Source of the DNA: Cupriavidus basilensis OR16
GTDB lineage: Bacteria > Pseudomonadota > Gammaproteobacteria > Burkholderiales > Burkholderiaceae
Length of the DNA: 64,000 bases
Assembly: GCF_000243095.1 (NCBI RefSeq)
Contig: NZ_AHJE01000003.1
Coordinates: 1 to 64,000, forward strand
Reading direction: 5' to 3'
Shown here: positions 18,552 to 25,500 of the stretch, piece after piece
How the letters are laid out: every line of letters starts with the position of its first letter
Numbering within the stretch: the first letter of the stretch is position 1
The notes under the pieces: generated by a model
Databases searched by the model: none
Told to the model about the DNA's origin: nothing
The model's input: the letters and a program-made list of their open reading frames with translations, nothing else
Made by a program: the position numbers and the translations under genes

Positions 18552-18649
18552 GTGTCTCCCCTATGGTGTTGGTGATGCGCGGTGATGCATTGACCTGGCA
18601 CGTCTTGTTGCTTTTCTTTGATGGGAAGCGTAATGACCGGGGCAGGGCG

Positions 18650-18670
18650 CGGAATCGTCAGAACGGACTA
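18650..18670 (-). promoter_or_regulatory. Dyad promoter motif, copy E (DUF1302 operon)
   Basis: Read on the minus strand the sequence is TAGTCCGTTCTGACGATTCC. A -10-like CATTAC starts 35 bp after the motif start, and the DUF1302 ATG is about 100 bp downstream. It is back to back with copy B, making a divergent control region at 18552-18818. Confidence 0.65.
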
Positions 18671-18718
18671 GACGGTTTCCCCTAGGCGATGGCGAACGGC
18701 CGCACTCGCGCATGCCGC

Positions 18719-18739
18719 TAGTCCGAACGGAGGATGAAG
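18719..18739 (+). promoter_or_regulatory. Dyad promoter motif, copy B (SDR gene)
   Basis: TAGTCCGAACGGAGGATGAAG has the TCC-GAAC-GGA core. A -10-like GATAGC starts 36 bp after the motif start. The SDR start codon is 100 bp downstream. Confidence 0.65.
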
Positions 18740-18818
18740 CGCGGCGGCGTGCGCGATAGCGTCGGGCATCGCCCCGCGCAGCGAGTTCGCGGCGCGGGCA
18801 TCACTGGGGAGGAATGCG

Positions 18819-19685
18819 ATGCGCAGTGCAAAGGAATCCATCGTTGCGGTAGTCACGGGCGGCTCGCGTGGCGCGGGCAAGGGCATCGCGCTGGCGCTGG
18901 CGCAAGCCGGCGCGACGGTGTACGTCACCGGGCGCACCGAGCGCAACGGCGAGGCGCCGTTGCCCGGCACCATCCACGAGACCGCGCGCGAGATCGATGC
19001 GCGCGGTGGCAAGGGCATCGCGGTGGCCTGCGACCATCGCGACGATGCACAGGTGCGCAAGCTGTTCGAGCAGGTGAGCGACGAATCCGGGCGGCTTGAC
19101 ATCCTGGTGAATAACGCCACCTTCCTGCATGACGAACTGATCGAGCCAGGCGGCTTCTGGGAGAAGCCGCTGGCCCTGGTGGATATCCTCGACGTGGGCC
19201 TGCGCTCGGCCTATGTGGCGAGCTGGCATGCGGCGCCCTTGATGGTGGCTGGCGGGCGCGGATTGATGGCGTTCACGTCGTCCTTCGGCGCGAGCTGCTA
19301 TATGCACGGCCCGGCCTACGGCGCGCAGAAGGCCGGCGTGGACAAGTTCGCCAAAGACATGGCGGTCGACCTGCGCCCGCATGGCGTGGCCGCGGTATCG
19401 GTCTGGATGGGCCCGCTGCGCACCGAGCGCACCATGCGGGTCTGGGAGCGCGAGCCCGGCAAATACGCCGCCTTTGCGCCGAGCGCGGAGAGCCCGGAGT
19501 TCACCGGCAAGGTCATACTCGCCTTGCATGGCGACGCCGCCGTCATGGAGAAATCCGGCCAGGTGCTGATCAGCGCCGAGATTGCGCAGGCGTACGGCAT
19601 TCGCGATATCGACGGCAAGGAGCCGGTTTCCTACCGCGCGGTGCTGGGCGGGCCGGTGCAGGCGCATCCGGCCAAGGTCGAGTAG
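18819..19685 (+). CDS. SDR-family oxidoreductase
   Basis: This 288-residue SDR has TGGSRGAGKGIA (residues 13-24) as the cofactor loop and NNAT near 100. The usual YxxxK appears as YGAQKAG near Tyr167, with SSFGA supplying the serine region. A GGGAGGAATGCG region precedes ATG 18819. The C-terminal 30 residues extend past the core. It has its own motif-B promoter divergent from the DUF1302 operon, so it probably acts on the same type of substrate, for example a steroid hydroxyl. The substrate is not determined by sequence. Confidence 0.75.
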   Translation: MRSAKESIVAVVTGGSRGAGKGIALALAQAGATVYVTGRTERNGEAPLPGTIHETAREIDARGGKGIAVACDHRDDAQVRKLFEQVSDESGRLDILVNNATFLHDELIEPGGFWEKPLALVDILDVGLRSAYVASWHAAPLMVAGGRGLMAFTSSFGASCYMHGPAYGAQKAGVDKFAKDMAVDLRPHGVAAVSVWMGPLRTERTMRVWEREPGKYAAFAPSAESPEFTGKVILALHGDAAVMEKSGQVLISAEIAQAYGIRDIDGKEPVSYRAVLGGPVQAHPAKVE

Positions 19686-19701
19686 GCGCGCGCCGGGCGG
19701 G

Positions 19702-20478
19702 TCAGCCGGCCTGGTGGGCTGCCGCGCCGAGGAAGGCCGGGCGCTCGCCGCCACCGTCGATGACCAGGTTGGCGCCCGATACGTAGGTGGCATGCGGCGA
19801 GGCCAGGAACAGGCAGGCGTCGGCGATGTCGCGTGGCGTGGCTAGGCGTCCGAGCGGCACCGTATCGGCCACCTGCTGGAGCGCGGCCGGATCGCCGTAG
19901 TGCTGCTGCTGTGCGGCCTCGGTCAGCACCAGGCCCGGACTCACGGCCGTGACTCGCACGCGCGGGGCCCATTCCACCGCTAGCGAGCGAACCGCGTTCA
20001 GGATGCCCGCCTTGGCCGCGCCGTAGGCGGCGGTGCCGGGTGAGGGCCGCAACGCGCTGACGCTGCCGATGAAGATCTGCGTGCCGCCGCCGGCCTGGGC
20101 CTGCATGCGCGCGTTGGCACGCTGCGCCAATTGCAGCGGCGCCACCAGGTTCAGGCGGATGATCGATTCCATCAGGCGCGGCGAGGCGTCGGCGGCGAGC
20201 GCGAACGGTGCGCCGCCGGCATTGTGGATCACGATATCGAGCGCGCCGGTGCTATCGACGATCCGGGTCAGCAGGGCTTCCACCTGCTCGGCGTCGCGAA
20301 TGTCGGCTGTGATGAACTCCGCGTGTCGGGGCTGCACCCTGTCGATCTCCGGCGGTGTGCGCCCGCAGGTGAACACGCGGGCACCTGCCGCCAGGAAGCC
20401 CTCGGCAATGCCGCGGCCAATGCCGCGCGCGCCACCTGTCACCAACACCGTCTTGCCGCTGAAGTTGAATCCCGTCAT
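19702..20478 (-). CDS. SDR-family oxidoreductase
   Basis: This 258-residue classical SDR has TGGARGIGRGIAEG as the Rossmann motif, HNAGG near 90, GSVSA serine region and YGAAKAG catalytic tyrosine/lysine. It ends with the SDR-typical YVSGANLVIDGGGERP. It is convergent with the SDR at 18819, 16 bp apart, and divergent from the DUF1254 gene at 20659. No copy of the dyad motif faces it. A steroid or hydroxyacyl-CoA substrate is inferred from location only. Intact. Confidence 0.77.
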   Translation of the reverse strand: MTGFNFSGKTVLVTGGARGIGRGIAEGFLAAGARVFTCGRTPPEIDRVQPRHAEFITADIRDAEQVEALLTRIVDSTGALDIVIHNAGGAPFALAADASPRLMESIIRLNLVAPLQLAQRANARMQAQAGGGTQIFIGSVSALRPSPGTAAYGAAKAGILNAVRSLAVEWAPRVRVTAVSPGLVLTEAAQQQHYGDPAALQQVADTVPLGRLATPRDIADACLFLASPHATYVSGANLVIDGGGERPAFLGAAAHQAG

Positions 20479-20547
20479 CTCTGTCTTCCCTTGGTCTCGT
20501 TGCCTTGCTGGTCAGTGCGATCTTAGGGAAATCCACCGGACGCTTCG

Positions 20548-20568
20548 TAGTCTGAAAAGACGATGCAG
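20548..20568 (+). promoter_or_regulatory. Dyad promoter motif, copy C (DUF1254 gene)
   Basis: TAGTCTGAAAAGACGATG has a perfect GTCT-GAAA-AGAC inverted repeat. The -10-like CATGAT starts 39 bp after the motif start. The start codon of the DUF1254 gene is 111 bp downstream. Confidence 0.7.
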
Positions 20569-20658
20569 GGCTTGCGGCCAGGCACGCATGATCGGGCTCG
20601 CTCGTCGCACACATCACCGTGCCACGCCTTTGATCACAACAACACCGAGGCACCAGCC

Positions 20659-22074
20659 ATGTCCGATACGTCGCCGATACTGATAAAAAAAGGCAAACGC
20701 GCTTTTGCCCGCGCTGCCGGCGGCATTGGTGCCGCCTTGTTGCTGGCCTGTGGCATAGGCGGCCAGGCCATGGCCCGGGAGGAGGTCGATACTGCGCTCA
20801 TCCAGCAGGCCTATAACTACGCCTTTCCGCTCTACAAGCTTTCCCAGTATCGCTGGACTGCCTTGGAGACGAGCAACAGCCGCACCAGCACAACGCTGAA
20901 CCGGCTGGCGCATTCCAGGGCGATTGCCACACCACAAGACAGGTGGGCCGCAGCGCCCATTGTGGATGCGCTCTATTCGACCGCATGGATCGACCTGGCG
21001 CGCGGGCCGGTCCTGCTGGACACACCCGACACCCAGGGCCGTTACTACGTACTCACGCTCATTGACTTCTACTCCAACACCTTTTTCTACGCGGGCTATA
21101 GCAGTACGGGCACGCAGGCGCAGAAGTATCTTCTGGCCGGTCCTGCCTGGCAGGGCGAAGTCCCGGCCGGCGCCACCCTGGTGCGTGCGCCTGGCAACGA
21201 CGTCTATGTGAACCTGCGCGTGCTGGTGGACGGCCCGGCGGACCAGAGCGCTGCGAATGCGGTTCAGGACGGCTTCAAGATCACACCGGCCGCAACGGCA
21301 GGCGCAGCTGCCGCGGCGCCGCGCGTCCGGCCCGTTGCGGACGACCCGAAGAATTTCGTGGATGTGGTCAATCAGATGCTGGAGCTCGACCCGCCGCCAG
21401 CGCACGATGCCCGCCTGATCGAGCGCTACCGCGCGATCGGCATCTGCGGCAAGGACTGCAGCTGGGAGCGGTTGCCGGCACCGGTGCAGGCAGCCTGGCG
21501 CGCGGACCACGCGAAGCTTGAGGGGCAGTTTCTTGCGGCCTATATGGCAGCGGGCGCTGCACACGGCTGGATTGAATACAACCCGGCCGGCTCGAAACTC
21601 GGTACCACGCAGATGCGCGACTACGATCTGCGCGCCAGCGCACTGGCGCTCGGCATGGGCATGCTGGGCCTGGCCCGCACCGAGGCGGACTACTGGATCA
21701 CCCTCAGCGACAGCCGGGGCCAAGCGCTCTCGGGCGGCCGGCGCTACCGGCTGAGCCTGCCCCCCGGCGGGCTGCCGGCGCGCGCATTCTGGTCGGTGGC
21801 GTTGTACACGGTGGAGAAGGAGGGCCAGTTCCTGTCGGGCAATGCGCATGACCGTTATCACGTCAGCAGCCGCACGCCTGGACTGGTGGCCAACGCCGAC
21901 GGCACGATCGATATCTGGCTGCAGCCGACGCCGCCCACCGGGCCGCGGCAGGCGAACTGGCTGCCCACCCCGGCAGACGGAGGGCCGTTCGAGCTGTTTG
22001 CCCGCGCCTATGTTCCTGGCGACACGGTGCTGAACGGAGACTTCAAGATGCCTCCGGTGCAGGCGCTGCCGTGA
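20659..22074 (+). CDS. DUF1254/DUF1214-domain exported protein
   Basis: It starts at ATG 20659 (MSDTSP). A positively charged segment and hydrophobic stretch (GGIGAALLLACGIGGQAMA) form a signal peptide, possibly with Cys30 as a lipobox-like residue. The DUF1254 part (YNYAFPLYKLSQYR, DALYSTAWIDLARGPVLL) and the C-terminal DUF1214 part (ARAFWSVALYTVEKEG...NWLPTPADGGPFELFARAY) are in the usual order; 471 residues is normal. Biochemical function of the family is unknown. Motif copy C upstream places it in the same regulon as kshA and the hydrolase. A distant paralogue is at 42983. Confidence 0.8.
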   Translation: MSDTSPILIKKGKRAFARAAGGIGAALLLACGIGGQAMAREEVDTALIQQAYNYAFPLYKLSQYRWTALETSNSRTSTTLNRLAHSRAIATPQDRWAAAPIVDALYSTAWIDLARGPVLLDTPDTQGRYYVLTLIDFYSNTFFYAGYSSTGTQAQKYLLAGPAWQGEVPAGATLVRAPGNDVYVNLRVLVDGPADQSAANAVQDGFKITPAATAGAAAAAPRVRPVADDPKNFVDVVNQMLELDPPPAHDARLIERYRAIGICGKDCSWERLPAPVQAAWRADHAKLEGQFLAAYMAAGAAHGWIEYNPAGSKLGTTQMRDYDLRASALALGMGMLGLARTEADYWITLSDSRGQALSGGRRYRLSLPPGGLPARAFWSVALYTVEKEGQFLSGNAHDRYHVSSRTPGLVANADGTIDIWLQPTPPTGPRQANWLPTPADGGPFELFARAYVPGDTVLNGDFKMPPVQALP

Positions 22075-22127
22075 GCCTGCCAAGCCTCGCGCGCGCCCAC
22101 GCCGGACGCGCGCTGCGCAGCGCTTCG

Positions 22128-22148
22128 TAGTCCGAAAAGACGATGCCC
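22128..22148 (+). promoter_or_regulatory. Dyad promoter motif, copy D (hydrolase gene)
   Basis: TAGTCCGAAAAGACGATG, with GTC-CGAAAA-GAC. The -10-like CATGAT starts 38 bp after the motif start. The hydrolase start is 81 bp downstream. The eight bases before the motif (CGCTTCG) are shared with copy C. Confidence 0.7.
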
Positions 22149-22208
22149 GCCGCGCTGCGCATGCGCATGATTGGCCGGGTTCGTCATGACAACAGGGGAG
22201 ACACCGAC

Positions 22209-23057
22209 ATGTCCAGTACGTCGCCTGCAGTATTACCAGCCGGCCAGACCATCACCACGCCAGACGGCTTGCGCCTGCACTACATCGATGCAGGCACCGG
22301 CGAACCCGTGGTGTTCATCCACGGCAGCGGCCCAGGCGCCAGCGGCCACAGCAACTTCAAGCACAACGCGCCGGCTTTTGCCGCGGCGGGCTTTCGCACC
22401 GTGGTGGTCGACCTGCCGGGCTACGGGCAGTCGTCGAAGCCGGCCGATGTGGAATACACGCTGGACTTCTTCGTGGCCGCGCTGCGCGCGCAATTGCTGG
22501 CGCTGGAACTGCCGCGCTGCGTGCTGGTGGGCAACTCGCTGGGCGGCGCCATCGCGCTGAAATATGCGCTGGACTACCCGGAGCATGTCAGCCGCCTGGT
22601 GATGATGGCGCCAGGTGGCGTCGAAGACCGCGAGACCTATTTCCGCATGGAAGGCATCGAGAAGATGGTGTCGCTCTTCACCGGCGGGCATATGAATCCC
22701 GGCACCATGCGCGAGCTGCTGAAGTTGCTGGTGCATGACGCCACGCTGGTCACCGATGCGCTGGTGGATGAGCGCATGGCCGTGTGCAAGGAGCAGCCGC
22801 GCGAGGTGCTGGCCACCATGAAAGTGCCCAACCTGACCGAACGCCTGGGCGAGATCGCGTGCCCGGTGCTGGGTTTCTGGGGCACGGAAGACCGCTTCAA
22901 CCCCGCCGGTGGCGCCCTCAAGTTCCTGCAGGGGTGCCGCGATGCGCGCTTCGTGCTGATCAATCGCTGCGGCCACTGGGTGATGGTCGAGCACAGCGAT
23001 TACTTCAACCGCGAGTGCCTGGGCTTTCTCGCGGATACGGCCGAGGCCGCGGTGTAG
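22209..23057 (+). CDS. tesD: Alpha/beta hydrolase, meta-cleavage product hydrolase type
   Basis: This 282-residue alpha/beta hydrolase resembles BphD/HsaD/TesD. HGSGPGAS (residues 39-46) forms the oxyanion region, the nucleophile is Ser110 in GNSLGG, the acid is likely Asp in WGTEDRFNP, and the base is His in RCGHWVMVEH. ATG 22209 follows GGGGAG; an earlier in-frame ATG at 22143 lies inside the promoter motif and is not used in my reading. These enzymes hydrolyse the C-C bond of ring-fission products, giving the dienoate that the hydratase at 14846 takes. No extradiol dioxygenase gene is in the window. Intact. Confidence 0.83.
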   Translation: MSSTSPAVLPAGQTITTPDGLRLHYIDAGTGEPVVFIHGSGPGASGHSNFKHNAPAFAAAGFRTVVVDLPGYGQSSKPADVEYTLDFFVAALRAQLLALELPRCVLVGNSLGGAIALKYALDYPEHVSRLVMMAPGGVEDRETYFRMEGIEKMVSLFTGGHMNPGTMRELLKLLVHDATLVTDALVDERMAVCKEQPREVLATMKVPNLTERLGEIACPVLGFWGTEDRFNPAGGALKFLQGCRDARFVLINRCGHWVMVEHSDYFNRECLGFLADTAEAAV

Positions 23058-23114
23058 CATGGCTGTCCGGCCTGCGTGCCGGCAGCGCAAAGATCAATAA
23101 ACCTGGGAGACAAC

Positions 23115-23864
23115 ATGGAATACCCGTTCAACCTGTTCGATCTGCGTGGCAAGGTGGCCGCCATCACGGGCGCCGCGCGCGGCATCGGCGCCGAGACCGC
23201 GCGTGTGCTGGCTGCGGCCGGCGCCAAGGTCGCGGTGCTCGATTTGCTGGAAGCGGACGGCCAGGCCGCCGTGCAGCGCATCGAGGCCGAAGGCGGCCAG
23301 GCCGCCTTTTGGAAGCTGGACGTGTCCAGCGAGCCCGAGGTGGGCAAGGTGTTCGGCGAGATCGCCGCGCGCTTCGGCCGCCTCGATGTCCTGGTCAACA
23401 ACGCCGGCATCGACGGCGTCAACGCGCCGACCCACGAACTCGCGCTGGCGCAATGGCAACGGGTGATGGACGTCAACGTCACCGGCACCTTCCTCTGCAC
23501 CAAGCATGCGATTCCGCATCTTGAGCGCGCGGGTGGCGGCTCGATCGTCAATGTGTCGTCGATGTACGGCATCGTCGGCGGCCCGGACGTGCCGCCGTAC
23601 CACGCCTCCAAGGCGGCGGTGCGGATGATGGCCAAGACCGATGCCATGCATCCGGGCTATATCCGCACGCCGATGCTGGAGGAAGTGGCGCATGCCTCGG
23701 GGCAGGGCGAGGGCCTGTTCGCCTATCTCGGCTCGCAAGCGCCGATGGGCCGCCTTGGCGAGCCGCGCGATATCGCCGCGGGCATCCTCTACCTGGTGTC
23801 CGACGCGGCCCGCTACGTGACCGGCGCGGAACTGGTGATCGATGGCGGCTATACGGCGCGTTGA
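23115..23864 (+). CDS. SDR-family hydroxysteroid/alicyclic alcohol dehydrogenase, short internal deletion
   Basis: This 249-residue SDR (FDLRGKVAAITGAARGIGAETA, NNAGIDG, IVNVSSMYG, YHASKAAV) is close in style to 3-beta/17-beta-hydroxysteroid and cyclopentanol dehydrogenases. Family members read ...MAKTDAL(x)YA(x)xGIRVNSVHPGYIRTPM. Here MAKTDA joins directly to MHPGYIRTPM at about 23641-23648, so some 12 residues of the alpha-F helix and beta-strand are missing in frame. This would damage the fold near the substrate loop. It is 57 bp after the hydrolase and 27 bp before the ketosteroid isomerase, probably in one operon. Confidence 0.78.
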   Translation: MEYPFNLFDLRGKVAAITGAARGIGAETARVLAAAGAKVAVLDLLEADGQAAVQRIEAEGGQAAFWKLDVSSEPEVGKVFGEIAARFGRLDVLVNNAGIDGVNAPTHELALAQWQRVMDVNVTGTFLCTKHAIPHLERAGGGSIVNVSSMYGIVGGPDVPPYHASKAAVRMMAKTDAMHPGYIRTPMLEEVAHASGQGEGLFAYLGSQAPMGRLGEPRDIAAGILYLVSDAARYVTGAELVIDGGYTAR

Positions 23865-23891
23865 GCGACCTTATCTTCAACGAGGAAGGGA

Positions 23892-24299
23892 ATGACCATC
23901 GACACGACCATGACCATGACCGCGAACAAGAGCGCCGCCATGAAGGCCACCTTGCTCGATTACGTGGCCGCTTTCAATGCGGCGGACGCTGAGCGCGTGG
24001 TGGCGCTGTTTGCCGACGACGCGACCGTCGAGGACCCCGTCGGCAGCCCGGTGATAGCCGGGCGGGAGCGCATCCTCGCCTTCTATCGGCACGCGACGTC
24101 GCTCGGCGCGCGCCTGGAGGTGGCGGCGCCGCCGCGGGGGTCGCACGGCAATGCCGCAGCCTTGAGCTTCGCGGTGTATGCGCGGATGCAGGGGCATTCG
24201 GTACGCATCGACGTGACCGATGTGATGACCTTCGGTGCCGACGGGCGCATTACCGGGATGCGCGCGTTCTGGGGGCCGGATGACGTCCATCCACAGTAA
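23892..24299 (+). CDS. ksi: Steroid delta-isomerase (ketosteroid isomerase)
   Basis: This 135-residue SnoaL/NTF2-like protein shares the Comamonas KSI pattern: YVAAFNA, then VALFADDATVEDPVGS and MRAFWG. Catalytic Tyr24, Asp48 and Asp110 correspond to Tyr14, Asp38 and Asp99 of the classical enzyme. KSI moves the steroid double bond from C5 to C4, making 4-ene-3-ketosteroids that KstD and KshA use. ATG 23892 follows GAGGAAGGG. This is the most diagnostic gene for a steroid substrate in the region. Intact. Confidence 0.85.
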   Translation: MTIDTTMTMTANKSAAMKATLLDYVAAFNAADAERVVALFADDATVEDPVGSPVIAGRERILAFYRHATSLGARLEVAAPPRGSHGNAAALSFAVYARMQGHSVRIDVTDVMTFGADGRITGMRAFWGPDDVHPQ

Positions 24300-24317
24300 G
24301 GCGCGTGCCGTACAGCC

Positions 24318-24881
24318 ATGGTGAGGCGTTGTCCGCATGATGCGGCCGTCACGCGCGAGCGCATCCTGGCAAGCGCTGAGTTGCTGTTCGAGCGCCAGGG
24401 CGTGCAATCCGTCACGCTGGAGCAGGTGGCCAGCGCGATAGCCATGACACGCGGCGCGATCTACGGACACTTCCGTAGCCGCGCCGACCTGCTGGCCGCC
24501 GTGATGGCGCGGGCGGAGGCGCATATGGCCGGCCGGCTCGCGGCCTTGGCCGGTTCCGGGCGCAGCCTGGCCCGTCCGAACCTGGAGCGCGCCCTGGCGA
24601 CGATGTTGCAGGACGAGGCCGTGCTGCGCTATGCGGGCATCGTCCTCGGCTTGCTGCATCACGCTTGCACGCCTGAATGCGAGCTTTGTCATCTGACGGT
24701 CCGCATCCGTGCCCGCGGCATGGCGTTGTGCGATGGCCTTGGCAGGCTGCTGGGCGAGCAGGACAAGGGCGCGCTGCTGGCGGCGCATCTATGGGGCCTG
24801 CTGAGCGTCCGTTCACTGCGGCTGGCGCCGGTGGACCTCGCCGGGTGCGTCGGGCCGCTGCTGCAACTCTACGGGGAATAG
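24318..24881 (+). CDS. TetR-family transcriptional regulator
   Basis: This 187-residue regulator has an N-terminal helix-turn-helix (TRERILASAELLFERQGVQSVTLEQVASAIAMTRGAIYGHF, described over residues 12-52) typical of the AcrR/TtgR branch. The C-terminal half has several cysteines (HHACTPECELCH), unusual for the family. It is 18 bp after the ketosteroid isomerase, so probably co-transcribed and a local repressor responding to a hydrophobic effector. Its operator is not evident. Intact. Confidence 0.82.
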   Translation: MVRRCPHDAAVTRERILASAELLFERQGVQSVTLEQVASAIAMTRGAIYGHFRSRADLLAAVMARAEAHMAGRLAALAGSGRSLARPNLERALATMLQDEAVLRYAGIVLGLLHHACTPECELCHLTVRIRARGMALCDGLGRLLGEQDKGALLAAHLWGLLSVRSLRLAPVDLAGCVGPLLQLYGE

Positions 24882-24950
24882 CTGGCGGCGCCCGTGGCGC
24901 TTTGCCGGCATCTCGTTGCGAGTTCCACACGCCTTCGGCGTCTTCCCTGA

Positions 24951-24998
24951 TCCGTCCCCTTGTCCGTCCCCTTATCCATCCCCTCATCCGTCGCCAAT
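24951..24998. repeat. 12-bp tandem repeat, about four units
   Basis: Units TCCGTCCCCTTG, TCCGTCCCCTTA, TCCATCCCCTCA and TCCGTCGCCAAT follow each other in the gap after the TetR gene. The 24882-25199 gap otherwise holds motif copy F and no ORF I can support. Confidence 0.75.
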
Positions 24999-25043
24999 CG
25001 AGTCTTGTCGTACGCAGCGCGCACGGGCGTAGGGGATCGACCC

Positions 25044-25064
25044 TAGTCTGCATGGACGAGGAGG
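25044..25064 (+). promoter_or_regulatory. Dyad promoter motif, copy F (small exported protein)
   Basis: TAGTCTGCATGGACGAGG has the GTCT-GCAT-GGAC dyad. A -10-like GCTTAC/CTTACC starts about 36 bp after the motif start. The next gene begins at GTG 25200. This copy deviates more from the consensus than A, C and D. Confidence 0.55.
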
Positions 25065-25199
25065 TTTTTTCCCCTGGTGCTTACCTTCTAGTCAAGGAAC
25101 CGTGCCCGCGCTAGTGCATCGCCACAGCGTCATAGCACCATAGCGCCACAAGAGCACGGCAGGGGAAGAAAAAGGGATACGAGCAAAGAGGAGGCAGTC

Positions 25200-25454
25200 G
25201 TGAAGGCTCGATATCGCATCACATGCTTGTTGGGAGCCGGCGCCGTGCTGGCGCTGGGTTTCGCCGCCGGCCTGATTTCGGGCCTGCCTCCCACCAGGGA
25301 GGACAGCGCGAGCGAGCGCGTAGCGGCGGGCGCGAGCGCCGCGCCGGAAATCCGGGTGGCGCTGGACGCCGCGCTAAGCGATTGCAACGATGCCTGCCGG
25401 CAGAGCCGGGGCGTCGCGGCTGTGGCGGCGCTGGGTTATCGCCCGCCTCCGTAG
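25200..25454 (+). CDS. Small membrane-anchored or exported protein of unknown function
   Basis: This 84-residue ORF starts at GTG 25200 behind a strong AAAGAGGAGG site. Residues 8-28 (TCLLGAGAVLALGFAAGLISG) are a hydrophobic signal or anchor segment. The remainder is Ala/Ser-rich and contains two cysteines (DCNDACRQSRG). I do not recognise the family. Motif copy F 156 bp upstream suggests it belongs to the steroid-type regulon. Codon use is like its neighbours. Convergent with nasA, 46 bp apart. Confidence 0.6.
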   Translation: MKARYRITCLLGAGAVLALGFAAGLISGLPPTREDSASERVAAGASAAPEIRVALDAALSDCNDACRQSRGVAAVAALGYRPPP

Positions 25455-25500
25455 TACGCAGGTCGCCCTGCAGGCTTGCCCCGGAGCACTGCCTGCTGCC

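Noticed and set aside
22143..22208. Alternative start of the hydrolase at ATG 22143
   Set aside because: That ATG is part of the promoter motif and the added 22 residues are not hydrolase-like; ATG 22209 has a GGGGAG site.
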